Shown in pieces: positions 38,308-47,154 of a DNA stretch of 64,000 bases. This stretch comes from Pseudomonas sp. 6D_7.1_Bac1 (GTDB taxonomy: Bacteria; Pseudomonadota; Gammaproteobacteria; Pseudomonadales; Pseudomonadaceae), in contig NZ_JANLNW010000020.1 of assembly GCF_025465945.1 (NCBI RefSeq), positions 62,001 to 126,000 on the forward strand, written 5' to 3'. A program made the translations under genes and the position numbers. The notes under the pieces were generated by a model, which was not told where the DNA came from, did not search any database, and saw nothing but the letters and a program-made list of their open reading frames with translations. The first letter of the stretch is position 1. Every line of letters starts with the position of its first letter.

Positions 38308-39015
38308 TTAGAACAGGCGCGAAAGCAGGGCTGTAACGGCAGTTTCAACCCGCAGGATACGGTCGCCGAGCTGTACCGGTTGCAGGCCGGCCTTGGTCAG
38401 CAGGTCGATTTCGTAGGGGATCCAGCCGCCTTCCGGGCCGATGGCCAGGGTCACCGGTTCGTCCAGCCCCCGGGGACAGGGCGGGTAATTGCCGGGGTGG
38501 CCGATCAGGCCAAGGGTGCCGTCGGCGATGGCCGGCAGGCGGTCTTCGACGAAGGGCTTGAAGCGTTTCTCGATGACGATCTCGGGCAGCACGCTGTCGC
38601 GGGCCTGTTCCAGGCCAAGAATCAGTTGCTCGCGAATCGCCTCGGGTTCGAGGAACGGCGTCTGCCAGAAGCTCTTCTCGACGCGATAGCTGTTCACCAG
38701 CACGATTCGCGGCACACCCATGGCGGCCACCGTCTGAAACACTCTGCGCAGCATCTTCGGGCGTGGCAGGGCCAGCAGCAGGGTCAGCGGCAGCTTGGCC
38801 GGTGGCGGCTGGTCGAGGGTGACGCGCAGTTCGGCTTCATCGGCGTCCAGGCGCAGCAACTCGGCCGAGCCCATCAAGCCGCCGATACGCCCGACCCGCA
38901 GACTGTCGCCGACCACCGCACGATGCACTTCCTGCATGTGGGTCAGCCGGCGATCACGCAGGATCACCCGGTCGGCCGCAATGAAGTCGGCCTCAATGAG
39001 CAGCAGCAGGTTCAC
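38308..39015 (-). CDS. rsmE: 16S rRNA (uracil-1498-N3)-methyltransferase
   Basis: A 235-residue SPOUT-class methyltransferase that methylates U1498 of 16S rRNA. The N-terminal PUA-like domain starts [11 protein letters not shown]. The C-terminal SPOUT knot includes [20 protein letters not shown] (parts: AIGPEGGW, S-adenosylmethionine-binding) and [16 protein letters not shown]. Length is family-typical. The start overlaps the tatC stop by four bases, so it is the last gene of the ubi-his-tat series on the minus strand. A second-type REP doublet follows it. Confidence 0.95.
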   Translation of the reverse strand: MNLLLLIEADFIAADRVILRDRRLTHMQEVHRAVVGDSLRVGRIGGLMGSAELLRLDADEAELRVTLDQPPPAKLPLTLLLALPRPKMLRRVFQTVAAMGVPRIVLVNSYRVEKSFWQTPFLEPEAIREQLILGLEQARDSVLPEIVIEKRFKPFVEDRLPAIADGTLGLIGHPGNYPPCPRGLDEPVTLAIGPEGGWIPYEIDLLTKAGLQPVQLGDRILRVETAVTALLSRLF

Positions 39016-39806
39016 GGCTGAGTGGCTGGCGGTTGGTCGTTGTGATCGTCAGCCGGCTGGTCGTCCGTGTGGTCGCTACGCTTGCTGACCAGGCTGCCAA
39101 ACAGAATGCCGATTTCGAACAATAGCCACATCGGCACGGCCAGCAACGTCTGCGAGAAGATGTCCGGCGGGGTCAGAATCATGCCGACCACGAAGCAGCC
39201 GATGACCACGTACGGGCGGACCTTCTTCAGGTATTTGACGTCGACCACGCCGATCCACACCAGCAGCACCACGGCCACCGGGATCTCGAACGCCACGCCG
39301 AAGGCGAAGAACAGCGTCATGACGAAATCCAGGTAACTGGTGATGTCGGTCATCATTTCCACGCCCGCCGGGGTGGCCGAGGCGAAGAACTTGAAGATCA
39401 GCGGGAACACCAGGAAATAGGCGAAGGCCATGCCGGTGTAGAACAGCAGGATGCTGGAGACCAGCAGTGGCACCGCAATGCGCTTTTCATGCTTGTACAG
39501 GCCCGGGGCAATGAAGCCCCAGATCTGATGCAGGATCACCGGGATCGCCAGGAACAGCGAGACCATCATGGTCAGCTTCAACGGCGTCAGGAACGGCGAG
39601 GACACGTCGGTGGCGATCATCGTCGCGCCTGCCGGCAAGTACTGGCGCAGCGGTATCGAGACGAAGGTGTAGATCTGCTGGGTGAAGGCGAACAGCCCGG
39701 CGAAGATCAGGAAGATCGCCGCGACGCAGCGCAGCAGGCGAGTACGCAACTCGGTGAGGTGCGAAACCAGCGGCATGTGCTGGTCGGATTCCGGGATATC
39801 GCTCAT
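39012..39806 (-). CDS. tatC: Sec-independent protein translocase TatC
   Basis: A 264-residue integral membrane protein with six helices, the signal-peptide receptor of the twin-arginine translocase. Conserved sequence [12 protein letters not shown] near residue 16, FLTPLKL in the first periplasmic loop region, the F-x-x-G/E-x-x-x-P pattern ([14 protein letters not shown]), and [19 protein letters not shown] are visible. It overlaps tatB (upstream) and rsmE (downstream) by four bases each. A charged tail rich in Asp/His/Gln ends the protein. Confidence 0.97.
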   Translation of the reverse strand: MSDIPESDQHMPLVSHLTELRTRLLRCVAAIFLIFAGLFAFTQQIYTFVSIPLRQYLPAGATMIATDVSSPFLTPLKLTMMVSLFLAIPVILHQIWGFIAPGLYKHEKRIAVPLLVSSILLFYTGMAFAYFLVFPLIFKFFASATPAGVEMMTDITSYLDFVMTLFFAFGVAFEIPVAVVLLVWIGVVDVKYLKKVRPYVVIGCFVVGMILTPPDIFSQTLLAVPMWLLFEIGILFGSLVSKRSDHTDDQPADDHNDQPPATQP

Positions 39807-40243
39807 GGGGCTCGCGGCGGCAGTGTTGGGTCGTGGGGCGCCGGCGCAGTTGGCACGGCGGCAGGCGCAACAGGTTCTACAGGCGTTGCAGGTGCGGCAA
39901 CAAGGGGCGCAACGGCTTCAGCGGGTGAGACCGCCGCAGCGATAGGTGCAGGCTCGGCGGTTGCTGCAGGAGTCTCAACCGGCGTCGGCTGCTCCTGGGT
40001 CGGGTTGAGAATTTTGCGTGCCTCTTGCTCCAGCGACAGAATGTGCTCGTTGTGCAGTTGCCGGCGAATTTCGTCGGCACCGATTTCGCGTTCAACTTCC
40101 TGTTTGATCGCGTTGAAGCTGCGCTTCAGGCGCCCGATCCACAGACCGGCAGTGCGCGCAGCACCCGGCAGACGCTCGGGGCCCAGCACCAGCAGGGCAA
40201 CGAGGCCGACGAGCAGCAGTTCAGAGAAGCTGATACCGAACAT
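39803..40243 (-). CDS. tatB: Sec-independent protein translocase TatB
   Basis: A 146-residue single-pass protein. The N-terminal helix [20 protein letters not shown] includes Glu8, which docks to TatC, followed by the GPERLP hinge and an amphipathic helix to about residue 70. The C-terminal half is a low-complexity Pro/Ala/Val region, common in Pseudomonas TatB and probably disordered. It forms the substrate-recognition complex with TatC. Gap of ten bases to tatA, overlap of four with tatC. Confidence 0.95.
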   Translation of the reverse strand: MFGISFSELLLVGLVALLVLGPERLPGAARTAGLWIGRLKRSFNAIKQEVEREIGADEIRRQLHNEHILSLEQEARKILNPTQEQPTPVETPAATAEPAPIAAAVSPAEAVAPLVAAPATPVEPVAPAAVPTAPAPHDPTLPPRAP

Positions 40244-40253
40244 TAGTGTGTGC

Positions 40254-40535
40254 TCACGAGTCTTTGCGGGTCGGCTCTTCGACTTTATGGGCCTGCACGT
40301 CGATGGTGTGCGGCTCCTTCAGTGTCGAGGCCTGTGGCTGCACCGGCGATGTTGGCTGTGCGGCGGTCGGCGGAACTGTCGGCTCGGCAGGTTTTTCTTC
40401 GTCGTTCATGGCTTTGCGAAAGCCCTTGATCGTTTCGCCGACGTCAGTGCCGAGGTTTTTCAGTTTCTTGGTGCCGAAAACCAGTACCACGACAATCAGG
40501 ATGACGATCCAGTGTTTCCAGTCAAAAATGCCCAT
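40254..40535 (-). CDS. tatA: Sec-independent protein translocase TatA
   Basis: A 93-residue pore-forming Tat component. A short transmembrane helix ([13 protein letters not shown], residues 9-21) leads to the FGTKKL hinge and an amphipathic helix ([15 protein letters not shown]) containing the conserved Gly and Phe. A Pro-rich acidic tail follows. Together with TatB and TatC it exports folded proteins with twin-arginine signals. First of three tat genes, 25 bases after hisE. Confidence 0.96.
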   Translation of the reverse strand: MGIFDWKHWIVILIVVVLVFGTKKLKNLGTDVGETIKGFRKAMNDEEKPAEPTVPPTAAQPTSPVQPQASTLKEPHTIDVQAHKVEEPTRKDS

Positions 40536-40560
40536 GTTGCTGCTCCTCTCTAATAGTTAT

Positions 40561-40893
40561 TCAGGCGGACGGACGCGAGGCTTTCTCGACGTGGCCGGAC
40601 AGGCCGAAGCGGCGGTCCAGTTCATCGAGCACAGCCTGCGGATGCTGCCCCAATTGGGCGAGCATGACCATACTATGGAACCACAGGTCAGCGGTCTCGT
40701 AGATGACATCACTGCAATCTCCGCTGATGGCGGCGTCTTTGGCGGCAATGATGGTCTCGACCGATTCTTCGCCGACTTTTTCCAGAATCTTGTTCAAGCC
40801 CTTGTGGTAAAGGCTGGCGACATAAGAGCTGTCAGCGGCAGCGCCTTTACGCTCTTCCAGCACCTGGGCCAGGCGGGTCAGGGTGTCACTCAT
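40561..40893 (-). CDS. hisE: Phosphoribosyl-ATP diphosphatase
   Basis: A 110-residue alpha-helical MazG-like enzyme that hydrolyses phosphoribosyl-ATP to phosphoribosyl-AMP in histidine biosynthesis. The active-site helices are visible as [14 protein letters not shown] (E-x-x-E) and [14 protein letters not shown] (E-x-x-D). Start at 40893 ([16 protein letters not shown]) overlaps the hisI stop region by eight bases. In Pseudomonas hisE and hisI are separate genes, as here, rather than fused as in E. coli. Confidence 0.95.
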   Translation of the reverse strand: MSDTLTRLAQVLEERKGAAADSSYVASLYHKGLNKILEKVGEESVETIIAAKDAAISGDCSDVIYETADLWFHSMVMLAQLGQHPQAVLDELDRRFGLSGHVEKASRPSA

Positions 40894-41287
40894 GTGTGTG
40901 TCCTGCATGATAGATAGCGTGCGGGTCCTTGAGCACCGGGTCGACGGTTTTCCAGTCGCCGTTCTCATAGACGCGGTAGAAGCAGCTTTGGCGGCCGGTA
41001 TGGCAGGCGATGTCGCCGATCTGCTCGACCATCAGAATAATCACGTCGGCGTCACAGTCCAGACGCATCTCATGCAGGGTTTGCACGTGCCCGGACTCTT
41101 CGCCCTTGCGCCACAGCTTGCCGCGCGAGCGTGACCAGTAGATGGCGCGATTCTCGGCGGCGGTCAGTTCCAGCGCTTCGCGGTTCATCCAGGCCATCAT
41201 CAGCACGCGCCCGGTCTTGTGATCCTGGGCAATCGCCGGCACCAGGCCATCTGCGTCCCATTTGATCTCGTCCAGCCAATCTTTCAT
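40886..41287 (-). CDS. hisI: Phosphoribosyl-AMP cyclohydrolase
   Basis: A 133-residue Zn/Mg enzyme that opens the adenine ring of phosphoribosyl-AMP, the third step of histidine biosynthesis. Motifs [30 protein letters not shown], and the metal-binding D-C-D-A-D with [11 protein letters not shown] (Cys residues for Zn) are all present. I use the ATG at 41287 (MKDWLDEI), the usual beginning; an in-frame ATG nine codons upstream is less likely. Overlaps hisE by eight bases. Confidence 0.95.
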   Translation of the reverse strand: MKDWLDEIKWDADGLVPAIAQDHKTGRVLMMAWMNREALELTAAENRAIYWSRSRGKLWRKGEESGHVQTLHEMRLDCDADVIILMVEQIGDIACHTGRQSCFYRVYENGDWKTVDPVLKDPHAIYHAGHTHE

Positions 41288-41368
41288 CTTCGACTCCGAC
41301 AGCGGGCTCGACACTTCAGTAGTGGAACCCTGGCGTTGAAACAGTGTGCCAGCGTGCGGCGCAACTGG

Positions 41369-42973
41369 CTATCGGCGAACGACCAGATACAAGCCCACGG
41401 CCACCATTATTGCGCCGGGCCAATGGCCCAGTCCGTCCAATGGTCCGCCGGCGAGCAGGATCGCGCCGCCCGCCAGATGCGCGGTACCGAGCAGGCGCAG
41501 GAACCAGTCGTCCGAACGGCGGTGCCAGGCCGGTGGCAGGTTTACGGCGTGGGGCTGCGACATGCGCTCGAGCAAGTCGCGGGTCATGTTGGCCAGGTGC
41601 GGCAGTTGCTCGACCTGATTGTGCAGGTTACCCAGCAGTGTTTTCGGGCTGACGCGCTCGCGCATCCAGCGTTCGAGGAATGGCTGGGCGGTGTTCCACA
41701 GGTCGAGGTCCGGGTACAGCTGACGGCCCAGGCCCTCAATGTTGAGCAGGGTTTTTTGCAGCAGCACCAACTGCGGCTGCACTTCCATGTTGAAGCGCCG
41801 CGCAGTCTGGAACAGGCGCATCAGCACCTGACCGAAGGAAATATCTTTCAACGGTTTTTCGAAGATCGGCTCGCACACGGTACGGATTGCCGCTTCGAAC
41901 TCGTTGAGTTTGGTTTCTGCCGGCACCCAGCCCGAGTCGATGTGCAATTGGGCAACGCGGCGGTAATCGCGCTTGAAGAAGGCGAACAGGTTGCGCGCCA
42001 GATAGTCCTGGTCTTCGGGCGTCAGGCTGCCGACAATCCCGCAGTCGATCGCAATGTACTGCGGGCTCCACGGCTGCACGGTGCTGACGAAGATGTTGCC
42101 GGGGTGCATGTCGGCGTGGAAGAAGCTGTCGCGGAACACTTGGGTGAAGAAGATTTCCACGCCGCGTTCGGCGAGCATTTTCATGTCGGTGCGCTGGTCG
42201 GCGAGGGTCGCCAGATCGGTGACCTGAATCCCGTAGATGCGCTCCATCACCAACACTTTTGGCCGGCACCAGTCCCAGTAGACCTGGGGCACGTACAGCA
42301 GCGGCGAGCCGTCGAAGTTACGCCTCAGCTGGCTGGCGTTGGCGGCCTCGCGTAGCAGGTCGAGTTCGTCGAAGATGGTTTTTTCGTAGTCGCTGACCAC
42401 CTCCACCGGGTGCAGCAGGCGCGCGTCGGCAGAGAACTTTTCTGCCGCGCGGGCGAGGATGAACAGCCAGGCCAGGTCTTGCGCAATGATCGGCTTGAGG
42501 CCCGGGCGGATGACCTTGACCACCACTTCTTCGCCGCTTTTCAACTGCGCAGCGTGGACTTGCGCCACCGAGGCCGAGGCCAGCGGCTCGATGTCGAATC
42601 GGCTGAACACATCGCTGATCTTCTTGCCCAGCTGTTCTTCGATCAGCTTGACCGCCACTTGCGAGTCAAACGGCGGCACCCGGTCCTGCAACAACATCAG
42701 CTCATCGGCGATGTCTTCGGGCAGCAGGTCTCGGCGGGTGGAAAGAATCTGCCCGAACTTGATGAAAATCGGCCCCAGGTCCTGCAAGGCCAGTCGCAAG
42801 CGCGCACCCCGGCTCAGGTCCAGGGTTTTACGTGGGAACCAGCGCCACGGCAGCGCATAACGCAGTGCCAGCAGGAACCACGGCAGTGGCAGGGCGAACA
42901 GCAGGTCATCGAGGCGGTAACGGATCACGACGCGCTGGATGCGCAACAAACGGCGGACGGCAAGCAGCTTCAT
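41369..42973 (-). CDS. ubiB: UbiB, atypical kinase/ATPase of ubiquinone biosynthesis
   Basis: A 534-residue ABC1/ADCK-family protein needed for ubiquinone synthesis. The family's K-x-G-Q motif is in [16 protein letters not shown] near residues 70-85. The atypical A-rich nucleotide loop is in [13 protein letters not shown], the invariant Lys in VVVKVIRPG, and the catalytic region in [11 protein letters not shown] and AIDCGIVG. Two C-terminal transmembrane helices anchor it to the inner membrane. The start overlaps the ubiJ stop by four bases. Likely aids the Ubi complex or extracts lipophilic intermediates. Confidence 0.96.
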   Translation of the reverse strand: MKLLAVRRLLRIQRVVIRYRLDDLLFALPLPWFLLALRYALPWRWFPRKTLDLSRGARLRLALQDLGPIFIKFGQILSTRRDLLPEDIADELMLLQDRVPPFDSQVAVKLIEEQLGKKISDVFSRFDIEPLASASVAQVHAAQLKSGEEVVVKVIRPGLKPIIAQDLAWLFILARAAEKFSADARLLHPVEVVSDYEKTIFDELDLLREAANASQLRRNFDGSPLLYVPQVYWDWCRPKVLVMERIYGIQVTDLATLADQRTDMKMLAERGVEIFFTQVFRDSFFHADMHPGNIFVSTVQPWSPQYIAIDCGIVGSLTPEDQDYLARNLFAFFKRDYRRVAQLHIDSGWVPAETKLNEFEAAIRTVCEPIFEKPLKDISFGQVLMRLFQTARRFNMEVQPQLVLLQKTLLNIEGLGRQLYPDLDLWNTAQPFLERWMRERVSPKTLLGNLHNQVEQLPHLANMTRDLLERMSQPHAVNLPPAWHRRSDDWFLRLLGTAHLAGGAILLAGGPLDGLGHWPGAIMVAVGLYLVVRR

Positions 42974-43593
42974 GCGTTATCGCTTGAATCAAGGGATCGG
43001 GAAAGACGCTCGAAGCGCGCCTCAAGACGTTCCAGATCGAGTTTGATCTGGTCCAGCTCACTGAATCGTGCTTCGGCTTCGCACTGGCCAACGAGGGCGC
43101 GCGATTCTTCGGCGAGGTATTCGGCAAGATTCTGGTTCAGGCTGGCGAAACCTTGCTGATACCAGCGTGCGCGGCTGCGCAGGTGACCGCCCAGCAGTGG
43201 CGTGGCGACCGGGCCGAGCCAGCGCGAGAGTTCGTATTCCCAGTCCAGTTCCAGGTCCTGAAGGACTGACGCCAGCGCCAGCAGCACGCCGCTGTCGCCA
43301 TCGAGTTCAACTTCAGGACCATGCAGGACCGACGTCTTGTCCTTGCTCAAGGCAAGCGCGAGCAGGCTCGCGGCCGGTGCACGCAAGGTGCAGTCGGCAT
43401 CCGCGGCCCAGTGCGCCGCCAGCATCAGGCCTTCGTCGCTGGGCAGAATGAACATCTGCAACGCCGGGCTGCGGCAATCGACGGCAATCACCTTGCCGTT
43501 CAAATGCGCCAGACGCGGCAGTGCCGTGCTGTCGAGCCGCAGTACCCGGTTGAGGCCGAGTTCGACACTGGCGAGCAGGCCGGCAAGCAACAT
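42970..43593 (-). CDS. ubiJ: UbiJ, SCP2-domain ubiquinone biosynthesis accessory protein
   Basis: A 207-residue protein with an N-terminal SCP2 lipid-binding domain (about residues 15-115) and a C-terminal coiled coil ([19 protein letters not shown]). In E. coli UbiJ binds lipid intermediates and scaffolds the Ubi hydroxylase complex. It lies between ubiE and ubiB, with one base overlap to ubiE and four to ubiB, the standard proteobacterial arrangement. Length is normal for the family. Confidence 0.92.
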   Translation of the reverse strand: MLLAGLLASVELGLNRVLRLDSTALPRLAHLNGKVIAVDCRSPALQMFILPSDEGLMLAAHWAADADCTLRAPAASLLALALSKDKTSVLHGPEVELDGDSGVLLALASVLQDLELDWEYELSRWLGPVATPLLGGHLRSRARWYQQGFASLNQNLAEYLAEESRALVGQCEAEARFSELDQIKLDLERLEARFERLSRSLDSSDNA

Positions 43594-44363
43594 CAGGGCT
43601 TGATGCCGCGGTGCAGGGCGACGATGCCTGCGGTCATGTTGTGGTAGGTCACGCGGTCGAAGCCGGCTTCGACCATCATCGACTTCAGGGTTTCCTGGTT
43701 CGGGTGCATGCGGATCGATTCGGCCAGGTAGCGATAGCTTTCCGAGTCATTGGTGATCAGCTTGCCCATCAACGGCATGAAGGCGAACGAGTAGGCGTCG
43801 TAGGCCTTGGACATCAGCGCGTTGGTCGGTTTGGAGAACTCCAGCACCAACAGGCGGCCGCCCGGCTTGAGCACCCGCAGCATGGAACGCAGGGCGTCTT
43901 CCTTGTGGGTGACGTTGCGCAGGCCGAACGCGATGGTCACGCAGTCGAAGTGGTTGTCCGGGAACGGCAGCTTTTCAGCGTCGGCCTGAACGAATTCGAC
44001 GTTGCCGGCCACACCCAGATCCAGCAGGCGGTCACGACCGACCTTGAGCATGGATTCGTTGATGTCGGCGAGCACCACCTGACCAGTCGGGCCTACCAGG
44101 TGCGAGAACTTTCTGGTCAGGTCGCCCGTGCCACCGGCGATGTCCAGCACGCGGTTGCCGGTGCGAACGCCGGACAGTTCGATCGCGAAACGCTTCCACA
44201 GACGGTGCATGCCGCCCGACAGGAGGTCGTTCATCAGGTCATATTTGGCGGCTACCGAGTGGAAAACCTCAGCGACTTTTTCCGCTTTCTGGCTTTCCGG
44301 AACGTTTTTGAAGCCGAAGTGAGTGGTGGGTTCGGCATCGCTGCCTTTGCGCTGATCAGTCAT
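43593..44363 (-). CDS. ubiE: UbiE C-methyltransferase (ubiquinone/menaquinone)
   Basis: A 256-residue SAM-dependent methyltransferase that adds the C2 methyl group in ubiquinone synthesis. Motif [17 protein letters not shown] is near residue 75, motif [12 protein letters not shown] follows, and [15 protein letters not shown] (UbiE signature) is near 140. The second signature [17 protein letters not shown] is also present. ATG 44363 ([18 protein letters not shown]) is the normal start; an upstream in-frame ATG would add 28 unlikely residues. First gene of the minus-strand ubi-his-tat-rsmE series. Confidence 0.96.
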   Translation of the reverse strand: MTDQRKGSDAEPTTHFGFKNVPESQKAEKVAEVFHSVAAKYDLMNDLLSGGMHRLWKRFAIELSGVRTGNRVLDIAGGTGDLTRKFSHLVGPTGQVVLADINESMLKVGRDRLLDLGVAGNVEFVQADAEKLPFPDNHFDCVTIAFGLRNVTHKEDALRSMLRVLKPGGRLLVLEFSKPTNALMSKAYDAYSFAFMPLMGKLITNDSESYRYLAESIRMHPNQETLKSMMVEAGFDRVTYHNMTAGIVALHRGIKP

Positions 44364-44518
44364 ATCGCTGTCACCAAAAGAGAATGCGCGACATTCTAAT
44401 CCCCAAGGCATGCTTTGTCTTGGCAAGGCTGAAGGTAAGATGGGCAAACGCCCGGACGTTTTGACGCAGCAGGGGTCAGAATATTTGAGGCAAGTCCCGA
44501 TAAAGCAGGAGTCATTCA

Positions 44519-44794
44519 GTGGCCCATATTAGTGTTGAGCGTGCCCATGGCCTGGGTAAGGAAGCAGCCCGCGAGAAGGCTGACAAACTGGCAGAAAAAC
44601 TGGCTGCCCAATATGGCCTGGTACCTCATTGGTCGGGCGACACCCTGAACCTCAAGCGTTCCGGGGTTAAAGGCGCGGTGCATGTAGGCGATACCTCAAT
44701 CAGGATCGATGTCGAACTCGGTCTGTTGATGTCCGCGATGAGCGGCACCATCAAGTCGGAAATCGAAAGAGCCCTCGATAAAGCGTTGGTCTGA
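44519..44794 (+). CDS. Small polyhydroxyalkanoic acid system protein
   Basis: A 91-residue protein of the PHA granule-region family (PHA_gran_rgn). It has an Ala/Lys/Glu-rich amphipathic helix ([20 protein letters not shown]) and a beta part ([20 protein letters not shown]) then a helix ending ALDKALV. Family members are found near phasin genes, and here it is just upstream of phaI. The start is GTG 44519, with AGGAG (in GCAGGAGTCATTC) at good spacing. Its precise role is not known; granule association is inferred. Confidence 0.8.
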   Translation: MAHISVERAHGLGKEAAREKADKLAEKLAAQYGLVPHWSGDTLNLKRSGVKGAVHVGDTSIRIDVELGLLMSAMSGTIKSEIERALDKALV

Positions 44795-44824
44795 ACTCCC
44801 ATTCTTCCTGTGGAATGAGAACCC

Positions 44825-44914
44825 TGTGGGAGCGAGCCTGCTCGCGATGGCGGAGTGACAGACCGCGTCGATGGTGAATGATGAGCCGCTATCGCGAGCA
44901 GGCTCGTTCCCACA
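44825..44914. repeat. REP doublet upstream of phaI
   Basis: Inverted standard units at 44825-44848 and 44891-44914 (the right one with one substitution), GTGGG ends outermost, between the small PHA protein gene and phaI. Confidence 0.88.
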
Positions 44915-45043
44915 ATAGAACGCTGTCATCCGCATTGTTTGTGTCAGTTGTTAGGGTGCCGTTTCTAATTTTTCTCACTACGTTGTGTCTGAGCCCGACG
45001 CTTGACGGGCAGTTCCTCAAACCTTCTGCGCGTGAGGTGCACC

Positions 45044-45466
45044 ATGGCCAAAGTTACTGTGAAGAAAAAAACTGACGTTCAGCCGACGGCGTTGAACGAA
45101 GTGAAATCCTATGCCCGCAAGATCTGGCTGGCAGGCCTGGGTGCCTACACCAAGGTCGGTCAGGAAGGCAGCGAGTACTTTCAGGAGTTGGTCAAGGCTG
45201 GCCAAACTATTGAAAAGAAAGGCAAAAAGGTAGTTGCCGAGAAGCTTGAAGCGGCCAATGCCGAGATTGACGACGCCAAGAGCGAAGTCAGCACTTTCAA
45301 AGGCAAAGTCGAAGTTCAACTCGACAAAGTCGAGAAGGCGTTCGACACGCGCGTCGCGAGTGCCTTGAATCGTATCGGCATTCCGTCTAAACATGACGTT
45401 GAGACACTCTCTGCTAAGCTCGATGAGCTGACGGCATTGCTCGAACGTGTCGCGCGTAAACATTAA
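45044..45466 (+). CDS. phaI: Phasin PhaI
   Basis: A 140-residue granule-associated protein. A phasin domain with the conserved ARKIWLAGLGAYTKVGQEG near residue 20 leads to long amphipathic/coiled-coil helices (KKVVAEKLEAANAEIDDAKS). It ends with a segment TLSAKLDELTALLERVA that resembles the oligomerisation leucine zipper of PhaF. PhaI coats medium-chain PHA granules. ATG 45044 follows GAGGTG; an upstream in-frame ATG would add 14 residues without a ribosome-binding site. phaF follows ten bases after its stop. Confidence 0.95.
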   Translation: MAKVTVKKKTDVQPTALNEVKSYARKIWLAGLGAYTKVGQEGSEYFQELVKAGQTIEKKGKKVVAEKLEAANAEIDDAKSEVSTFKGKVEVQLDKVEKAFDTRVASALNRIGIPSKHDVETLSAKLDELTALLERVARKH

Positions 45467-45476
45467 GGAGAACGGG

Positions 45477-46253
45477 ATGGCTGGTAAAAAGAACACCGAG
45501 AAAGAAGGCAGCTCGTGGATTGGGAAAGTCGAAGACTACTCCCGCAAAATCTGGCTTGCTGGTTTAGGCGTGTACTCGAAGATCGACACTGACGGCAGCA
45601 AACTCTTCGATACATTGGTTAAAGATGGCGAGAAAGCCGAGAAGCTCACCAAGAGCGCTGTCGGCAAAACAGTCGACGCTGCCAAAGACTCCGCTCAATC
45701 GGCCAAGTCGCGTATCAGTGGTGTCAAAGATCGCGCGCTGGGCAAGTGGGACGAACTGGAAGGGGCTTTTGACAAGCGCCTGAACAGCGCCATTTCGCGT
45801 CTTGGCGTACCAAGCCGCAATGAAGTCAAAGCGCTGCACAGCAAGGTCGATACCCTGACCAAGCAAATCGAAAAACTCACCGGTGCCAAGGTTGCGCCTG
45901 TTGCAGCTAAAACCGCAGCAGCCAAACCTGCCGCTAAAACTGCTGCCAAACCCCTGGTCAAAGCTGCCGCTAAACCGGCTGCCAAGCCAGCAGCAAAAAC
46001 CGCCGCAGCCAAACCTGCAGCGGCCAAGCCAGCAGCCAAACCGGTAGCCGCTAAAGCCGCCGCTAAGCCTGCCGCTGCGAAGAAGCCGGTAGCCAGGAAA
46101 CCCGCAGCCCCGAAAGCTGCTGCACCGAAACCAGCAGTGGCCGCTGCCAAACCGGCAGCACCGGTCAGCTCGGCGAACTCCGCCGCGGCGCCAACCCCTG
46201 CCGTGACCCCGACTGCTACGCCAGCCCCATCGGCGCCAACCAGTCAGTCCTGA
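45477..46253 (+). CDS. phaF: Phasin PhaF with histone-H1-like tail
   Basis: A 258-residue bifunctional phasin. The N-terminal half resembles PhaI (SRKIWLAGLGVYSKIDTDG near residue 23) and ends in a leucine zipper (ALHSKVDTLTKQIEKLTG). The C-terminal half is a series of AAKPAAKPAA-type repeats rich in Lys, Ala and Pro (about 140-240), which binds DNA non-specifically and helps segregate granules in P. putida. ATG 45477 follows AAGGAGAACGG. It ends at an intrinsic terminator and faces phaD. Confidence 0.96.
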   Translation: MAGKKNTEKEGSSWIGKVEDYSRKIWLAGLGVYSKIDTDGSKLFDTLVKDGEKAEKLTKSAVGKTVDAAKDSAQSAKSRISGVKDRALGKWDELEGAFDKRLNSAISRLGVPSRNEVKALHSKVDTLTKQIEKLTGAKVAPVAAKTAAAKPAAKTAAKPLVKAAAKPAAKPAAKTAAAKPAAAKPAAKPVAAKAAAKPAAAKKPVARKPAAPKAAAPKPAVAAAKPAAPVSSANSAAAPTPAVTPTATPAPSAPTSQS

Positions 46254-46269
46254 TCAATCCAGGACACGC

Positions 46270-46303
46270 AAAAACGCCCGGCCTGCGAAGGTCGGGCGTT
46301 TTT
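46270..46303 (+). terminator. Rho-independent terminator of phaIF
   Basis: AAAAACGCCCG and CGGGCGTTTTT are perfect inverted arms around a 12-base loop, 16 bases after the phaF stop. The symmetrical A and T runs could let it work from both sides. Confidence 0.92.
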
Positions 46304-46340
46304 GTTTCGGAGTACATTTTAGAAAACACTAAAGAACCAA

Positions 46341-46444
46341 TGTGGGAGCGAGCCTGCTCGCGATGGGGTCATCACATTCAACACTGATGTCGACTGTTAG
46401 ATCGCTATCGTCGGATCGCCGCCCGGAGCAAGCTCGCTCCCACA
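46341..46444. repeat. REP doublet with mosaic right arm
   Basis: Standard unit at 46341-46364. The right arm (about 46407-46444) combines TCGGATCGCCGCCCGGAGC with the usual CTCGCTCCCACA end, as at 7760-7796. It separates phaF from convergent phaD. Confidence 0.8.
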
Positions 46445-46471
46445 CTGGATTTTCGTCGCATAAATATCGGG

Positions 46472-47092
46472 TTATTCGTGTTCTTCCAGATACTGCAACG
46501 CCAACTGCTCGGTCGCGTGTTTCGCCGGCGGCAGCAGGTGTGGCGCCACCAGCATCATGATCTGGTAGACCACCACACGCACTTCGCCTTCACGATCGAG
46601 AATCCGCTGATAGTCCAGGGAAAACAGCAGGGTCATGGTGATTTGTTCCACCAGTTGCCCGAGTGCCTGGGTATCGCTGACCAGTTGCCCCTGAGCCTTC
46701 AACTGCGCCAGTAACGAGGCCAGCGTGCGCTTGAGGGCATTGAGCAAATTGCGGATGCCTTTGGCCAGTTTCGGCAAGCGTCCGGCCAGGTTCGACAGGT
46801 CCTGGAACAGGAAGCGATAGTGCGCCAGGCGTTCGACGATGAGGTGCAGGAACAGCCAGTAATCTTCCGGTGCCAGTTGCACGTCCGATGGCGGATCGAG
46901 CAACGGTGTCAATTCGCTCTGAAAACGCTCGAACAGCCCAAGAATCAGCGGCTCCTTGCCGTGAAAATGGTAGTAAAGGTTGCCGGGGCTGATCCCCAAC
47001 TCATTGGCAACTTCCATGGTGGAAACATTCGGCTCGCCCTTTTGGTTGAACAGCAGCAGGGCACATTCAAGAATCCGGTCGCGGGTTTTCAT
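46472..47092 (-). CDS. phaD: TetR-family regulator PhaD
   Basis: A 206-residue regulator. The N-terminal TetR helix-turn-helix (TRDRILECALLLFNQKGEPN, then STMEVANELGISPGNLYYHF; about residues 2-45) is followed by a ligand-binding helical domain. In P. putida PhaD activates the phaC1 and phaI promoters and is thought to sense a fatty-acid-degradation intermediate. It is the last gene of the phaC1-phaZ-phaC2-phaD series on the minus strand, 62 bases after phaC2. Length is typical. Confidence 0.94.
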   Translation of the reverse strand: MKTRDRILECALLLFNQKGEPNVSTMEVANELGISPGNLYYHFHGKEPLILGLFERFQSELTPLLDPPSDVQLAPEDYWLFLHLIVERLAHYRFLFQDLSNLAGRLPKLAKGIRNLLNALKRTLASLLAQLKAQGQLVSDTQALGQLVEQITMTLLFSLDYQRILDREGEVRVVVYQIMMLVAPHLLPPAKHATEQLALQYLEEHE

Positions 47093-47154
47093 CCAGTCTT
47101 CTTAGTGATTCGTCAGGCCACGGCCGACACTGAGGGCCGTGGCACGGGGGGAGT

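Noticed and set aside
45890..46200. AAKPAAKP repeats in phaF considered as a recent tandem expansion or foreign DNA
   Set aside because: This is the known histone-H1-like tail of PhaF; codons vary between repeats, so it is not a recent duplication.
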